Of a stretch of 8,571 bases of DNA, positions 6,286-8,571 are shown piece by piece (within the stretch, counting starts at the first letter, position 1; every line of letters starts with the position of its first letter). Source of the stretch: DALYLB01 sp046154695. Lineage in GTDB: Bacteria > Acidobacteriota > Blastocatellia > RBC074. Position numbers and translations under genes: made by a program. The notes under the pieces were generated by a model. It did not search any database and was not told the DNA's origin. It saw only the letters and a list, made by a program, of their open reading frames with translations. The DNA lies in assembly GCA_046154695.1 (NCBI GenBank), contig JBJXFI010000241.1:1-8571 (forward strand), read 5' to 3'.

Positions 6286-6401
6286 GACCACACATTTCCG
6301 AAGGACTCATCGGTGAAGGAGCGGCCCTGGCAAGCCAGGCACAGCGAAGGAATGTCCGGCGGGAGGAAAGCCCCGCAACAACAGGCATCAGGGATACATC
6401 A
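6286..6401 (+). promoter_or_regulatory. Long, possibly structured leader of the quinoprotein gene
   Basis: If the promoter at 6251-6279 is used, this is a leader of about 115 nt. It can form CCTGGC-AA-GCCAGG (6326-6339) and a second hairpin, GCGGG (6359-6363) with CCCGC (6372-6376). The second encloses the window's only other strong Shine-Dalgarno-like tract, GGAGGA (6362-6367), which has no start codon at a useful distance. The working ribosome binding site is probably AGGGAT (6390-6395), 6 nt before the ATG. A 68-codon frame (6199-6405) crosses the region and its TGA overlaps the gene's ATG as ATGA. I recognise no known riboswitch class. Confidence 0.3.
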
Positions 6402-8264
6402 ATGAAAGCATCGGCAAAGTTCTTCCGGGCGGGCATGCTCGTCCTCGCCTCGTTCGGTTTTCTGGGAATCGCCACCACGGCGCGGCGGCAGACGGGCAAG
6501 GATGCGCCGCCGGACGCCGCAAAACTTTACCAGCAGCGGTGCGCGGTCTGCCACGACAATCCGCAGGACCGGACGCCGCCCAAATCGATGCTGGCGCGGC
6601 GCACCCCCGACGAGATCATCGCCTCCCTGACAACGGGATCGATGAAGACCCAGGCCGCCGGGTTGAAGGAACTGGAGATTCGCGAGCTGGCGGTCCATCT
6701 CACGGGCAAACAACCGAGCGGCCCGCTCGATCCCTCGCAGATTGCCAATCGCTGCCAGGCCCCCGCCGGCCCGATCAACCTGAAGGCGCCCCGGTGGAAC
6801 GGCTGGGGCATCGATTACGACAACACGCGATATCAGCCCAACCCGGGCCTGAAGGCAGAAGAGGTGCCGCGCCTCAAGGTCAAATGGGCATTCGCCTATC
6901 CCGCGACGCAGGCGCTCGGGCAGCCGACGATCATCGGCAACCGCCTCTATGTGACCACCGACTCGGGGCAGGTCATCTGCCTGAACGCGCAAACGGGCTG
7001 TGCCTATTGGGCGATCAACGCCGGCGCGCCGGTGCGCACCTCGATCACGGTCGGCCCGATGCCCCGGGGCGGCAAGGCCAAATTTGTCGCTTATTTCGGC
7101 GATGAACGGGCCAACGTGCACGCCGTGGATGCCGAGACCGGCAAGGGGTTGTGGAAGCTGAAGGTCGAGGATCACCCGATCTCCCGCATCACGGGCTCGC
7201 CCGTGCTTCACGGAGACCGCCTCTATGTGCCCATCTCGTCCGTCGAAGAGGCTGTAGCGCGCGCGGAAAAGTACGAATGCTGCAAGTTTCGCGGCAGCAT
7301 GGCCGCGCTGGATGCCTACACCGGAAAACTGATCTGGAAAACCCACGCCATTTCAGAGGAACCCAAACCTTACCGAAAGTCCGCCGCGGGCACCCAGCTT
7401 TATGGCCCGGCGGGCGCGGCCATCTGGTCCGCGCCGACGCTCGATCTCAAGCGCGGCGTGCTCTATGCGGGGACCGGCAATTCCTACACCGATGTTCCCG
7501 CGCCCGAGTCCGATTCCATCATCGCGTTCGAACTCGCAACGGGCAAAATCCGCTGGATCAATCAGGTGCTGCCGAACGACAACTTTATTATGAACTGCCG
7601 GCAGCCGGGTGTCGGCAACTGTCCGAAGGATGCCGGGCCGGACTTCGATTTCGGAAGCTCGCCGATACTGCGGAAGCTGCCGAACGGAAAAGAGGTGCTG
7701 CTCGCCGGCCAGAAATCGGGCATCCTCTTCGCCCTCGATCCGGACAATCAGGGCAGGAAGCTCTGGGAAAACAAACTGGGCGGCGGCACCGCGCTCGGGG
7801 GTATTGAGTGGGGCTTCACCGCGGATGCAACCACGGTCTATGTGCCCATGGCCGATCCTTTCGGCTCGCCGGATACGCGCAAACCGGGGCTCTCGGCGGT
7901 GAAGATCGCCACGGGTGAAAAACTCTGGCATGTGCCCGCCCCCCCCGCGAAATGCTCCTGGGGAACACAGCGCTGCACGAACGCGCAGTCGGCGGCCGCA
8001 AGCCTCATTCCCGGCATCGTCTTCTCGGGAACCTCCGACGGCCACCTGCGCGCGTACGCGACGCAGGACGGAAAGATCGTCTGGGACTTCGACACGGCTG
8101 CCCAGCCTTACGAGGGCGTCAACGGCAAGCCGGCCAAAGGCGGAACGATCGACGCCGGCGGCCCCGTCATCGCCAATGGGATTCTCTATATCAACTCCGG
8201 TTATGGAAGAATCATCGGGATGCCGGGAAACGCCCTCATCGCGTTTTCCGTGGATGGGAAGTAG
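6402..8264 (+). CDS. Periplasmic quinohaemoprotein: cytochrome c fused to PQQ-binding beta-propeller (polyvinyl-alcohol-dehydrogenase-like)
   Basis: This is an exported dehydrogenase-type protein of 620 residues. Residues 1-27 look like a signal peptide (basic start, hydrophobic 11-24, then ATTA). A small class I cytochrome c domain covers about 33-103: haem attachment CAVCH at 47-51 and a probable axial Met81 in LTTGSMKTQAAGL. The rest is a PQQ-type propeller whose blade-closing motif (acidic or aromatic, TGK/DGK, then W) recurs ending at Trp203, 251, 312, 385, 455, 509 and 561, with a final strand at 610-620, giving about eight blades. A vicinal Cys293-Cys294 pair (YECCKFRGS) recalls the disulfide ring over PQQ in quinoprotein alcohol dehydrogenases. 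DFDFGSSPIL, AGQKSG and GGTALGGIEWG are typical of cytochrome-type polyvinyl alcohol dehydrogenases (EC 1.1.2.6 family). The expected role is oxidation of an alcohol substrate with electrons passing from PQQ to the fused haem. The true substrate is unknown. The divergent MFS gene may be functionally linked. Confidence 0.88.
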   Translation: MKASAKFFRAGMLVLASFGFLGIATTARRQTGKDAPPDAAKLYQQRCAVCHDNPQDRTPPKSMLARRTPDEIIASLTTGSMKTQAAGLKELEIRELAVHLTGKQPSGPLDPSQIANRCQAPAGPINLKAPRWNGWGIDYDNTRYQPNPGLKAEEVPRLKVKWAFAYPATQALGQPTIIGNRLYVTTDSGQVICLNAQTGCAYWAINAGAPVRTSITVGPMPRGGKAKFVAYFGDERANVHAVDAETGKGLWKLKVEDHPISRITGSPVLHGDRLYVPISSVEEAVARAEKYECCKFRGSMAALDAYTGKLIWKTHAISEEPKPYRKSAAGTQLYGPAGAAIWSAPTLDLKRGVLYAGTGNSYTDVPAPESDSIIAFELATGKIRWINQVLPNDNFIMNCRQPGVGNCPKDAGPDFDFGSSPILRKLPNGKEVLLAGQKSGILFALDPDNQGRKLWENKLGGGTALGGIEWGFTADATTVYVPMADPFGSPDTRKPGLSAVKIATGEKLWHVPAPPAKCSWGTQRCTNAQSAAASLIPGIVFSGTSDGHLRAYATQDGKIVWDFDTAAQPYEGVNGKPAKGGTIDAGGPVIANGILYINSGYGRIIGMPGNALIAFSVDGK

Positions 8265-8343
8265 GCAGGACTCCGGCTTTTTCCAAAAGCAGGTGAGTCG
8301 TTCATGTTGCGTGGCGACACCCGAAAACAAGGAAAAGCATGGT

Positions 8344-8367
8344 GGCACAAGCTGTCCGGCTTGTGCC
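8344..8367. repeat. 9-bp perfect hairpin, extragenic palindrome
   Basis: GGCACAAGC (8344-8352) and GCTTGTGCC (8359-8367) are perfectly complementary around TGTCCG, with a possible T-G pair outside. No T run follows. The sequence resembles extragenic palindromes of the GGCACA(A/G)GC type that I recall from acidobacterial and planctomycete genomes; that family link is from memory and not shown here. Confidence 0.55.
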
Positions 8368-8415
8368 GCGTGTGAGGGTGCGCGTGAAGAGTCCGGCGGG
8401 CTGCGCACCGGATGG

Positions 8416-8441
8416 GGGCTCGGTCGAGGCCCGCTCTTTTT
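8416..8441 (+). terminator. Likely Rho-independent terminator of the quinoprotein gene
   Basis: GGGCTCG (8416-8422), GT, then CGAG-G-CCC (8425-8432) forms a 7-bp stem with one bulged G. After GCTC comes TTTTT (8437-8441). It lies about 150 nt past the stop codon and is the only stem plus T run in the 3' region. The 4-nt gap and the bulge lower the confidence. Confidence 0.5.
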
Positions 8442-8465
8442 CTGAGAGGGTGTTTTGAAATTCAC

Positions 8466-8571
8466 CGCGGGCTCAACCCGCGAAGCGGGTGGCAGCATAA
8501 AGCCCCGGGTGAAGGCGAAGCCGAAACCCGGGGAAACGGCAAAACGGACTCACAAGCCCGTGAAACGGGCG
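8466..8571. repeat. Palindromic repeat array with GAA triloops, 80-bp period, cut by window edge
   Basis: Three hairpins follow one another. The first is ACCCGC-GAA-GCGGGT (8476-8490). The second has an 8-bp outer stem CCCCGGGT (8503-8510) with ACCCGGGG (8526-8533), enclosing GAA, an inner GGC-GAA-GCC (8514-8522) and GAA. The third is GCCCGT-GAA-ACGGGC (8556-8570). The first and third are the same element exactly 80 bp apart: 11 of 15 positions are identical, and the four differences form two compensatory pairs (A-T to G-C, and C-G to T-A). A competing stem CGCGGG (8466-8471) with CCCGCG (8477-8482) precedes the first. The array probably continues beyond the window. Such arrays usually behave as multi-copy extragenic repeats; the function is unknown. 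Confidence 0.7.

Larger units (their letters stand above)
8265..8571. other. Non-coding 3' region with hairpins and repeats
   Basis: No convincing gene lies in these 307 bases. They hold, in order, a T-rich spot after the stop (8277-8281) without a good stem, a 9-bp hairpin (8344-8367), a 7-bp long-loop stem (GGTGCGC 8377-8383 with GCGCACC 8403-8409), a likely terminator (8416-8441) and a palindromic repeat array from 8466 to the right edge. One frame from about 8446 to the edge stays open (ending THKPVKRA), but it is simply the repeat read in translation. Confidence 0.7.

Noticed and set aside
6359..6376. GGAGGAAAG stretch resembling the conserved 5' region of RNase P RNA
   Set aside because: Only a short purine motif matches; none of the other conserved regions of RNase P RNA follow, and the coding gene starts 26 nt later.
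6286..6401. Cobalamin or cyclic-di-GMP riboswitch in the leader
   Set aside because: A CCCCGCAAC stretch and a GGCAAGCC-like stretch recall parts of these classes, but the B12 box, the GEMM core and their ordered stems are absent.
6107..6499. 130-codon minus-strand frame across the divergent intergenic region
   Set aside because: It overlaps the quinoprotein start and signal peptide antisense, has no recognisable domain and an arginine/proline-rich composition typical of antisense shadows in GC-rich DNA.
8446..8571. Open frame at the right edge ending in THKPVKRA
   Set aside because: It is the palindromic repeat read in one frame, without a good start or ribosome binding site; hypothetical proteins of this sort are common mis-annotations of extragenic repeats.

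Overview
This window is GC-rich bacterial DNA with closely packed genes. A Gram-negative cell plan is implied by a lipoprotein-type solute-binding protein, a periplasmic cytochrome c/PQQ protein and binding-protein-dependent importer permeases. The gene set (a YnjB-like ABC importer, an orphan Uma2-type nuclease, a hexuronate/anion-type MFS carrier, a polyvinyl-alcohol-dehydrogenase-like quinoprotein and palindromic extragenic repeats) is what I would expect from an Acidobacteriota-like or related soil bacterium. That placement is inference from gene content and not a demonstrated assignment. No rRNA, tRNA, CRISPR array, insertion sequence or phage gene is visible.

Layout. (1) Positions 2-3960, plus strand: a four-gene ABC-importer operon of permease, permease, lipoprotein binding protein and ATPase. 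Two junctions are 4-bp ATGA overlaps, and the left edge also reads ATGA, so the operon may extend upstream. The binding protein is most like the YnjB family, whose substrate is not firmly established. E. coli YnjC is one double-length permease; here the role is carried by two single-domain permeases, and the ATPase has an extra C-terminal TOBE-like region. The second permease probably starts at a non-standard CTG codon. (2) Positions 4032-4744, plus strand: a monocistronic Uma2/DUF820-family PD-(D/E)XK nuclease-like gene with its own sigma70-like promoter and a strong ribosome binding site, and with visibly lower GC than its neighbours. (3) Positions 4824-6104, minus strand: an MFS transporter of the anion:cation symporter type, convergent with the Uma2 gene; the gap holds two hairpins. 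(4) Positions 6105-6401: a divergent intergenic region with small dyads, a plausible promoter and a potentially structured leader. (5) Positions 6402-8264, plus strand: an exported protein fusing cytochrome c to a PQQ beta-propeller. (6) Positions 8265-8571: non-coding, with strong hairpins, a likely terminator and a palindromic repeat array that runs off the right edge.

How they work together. The four ABC genes form one transport machine. The MFS carrier and the quinoprotein are divergently transcribed from a shared control region, which suggests, but does not prove, that one takes up a substrate or product of the other's periplasmic oxidation. The Uma2 gene looks like an independent insertion between them.

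The most unusual signal is the right-edge repeat. Two hairpins exactly 80 bp apart differ at four positions, and all four changes are compensatory base-pair swaps. Every hairpin apex there is a GAA triloop.
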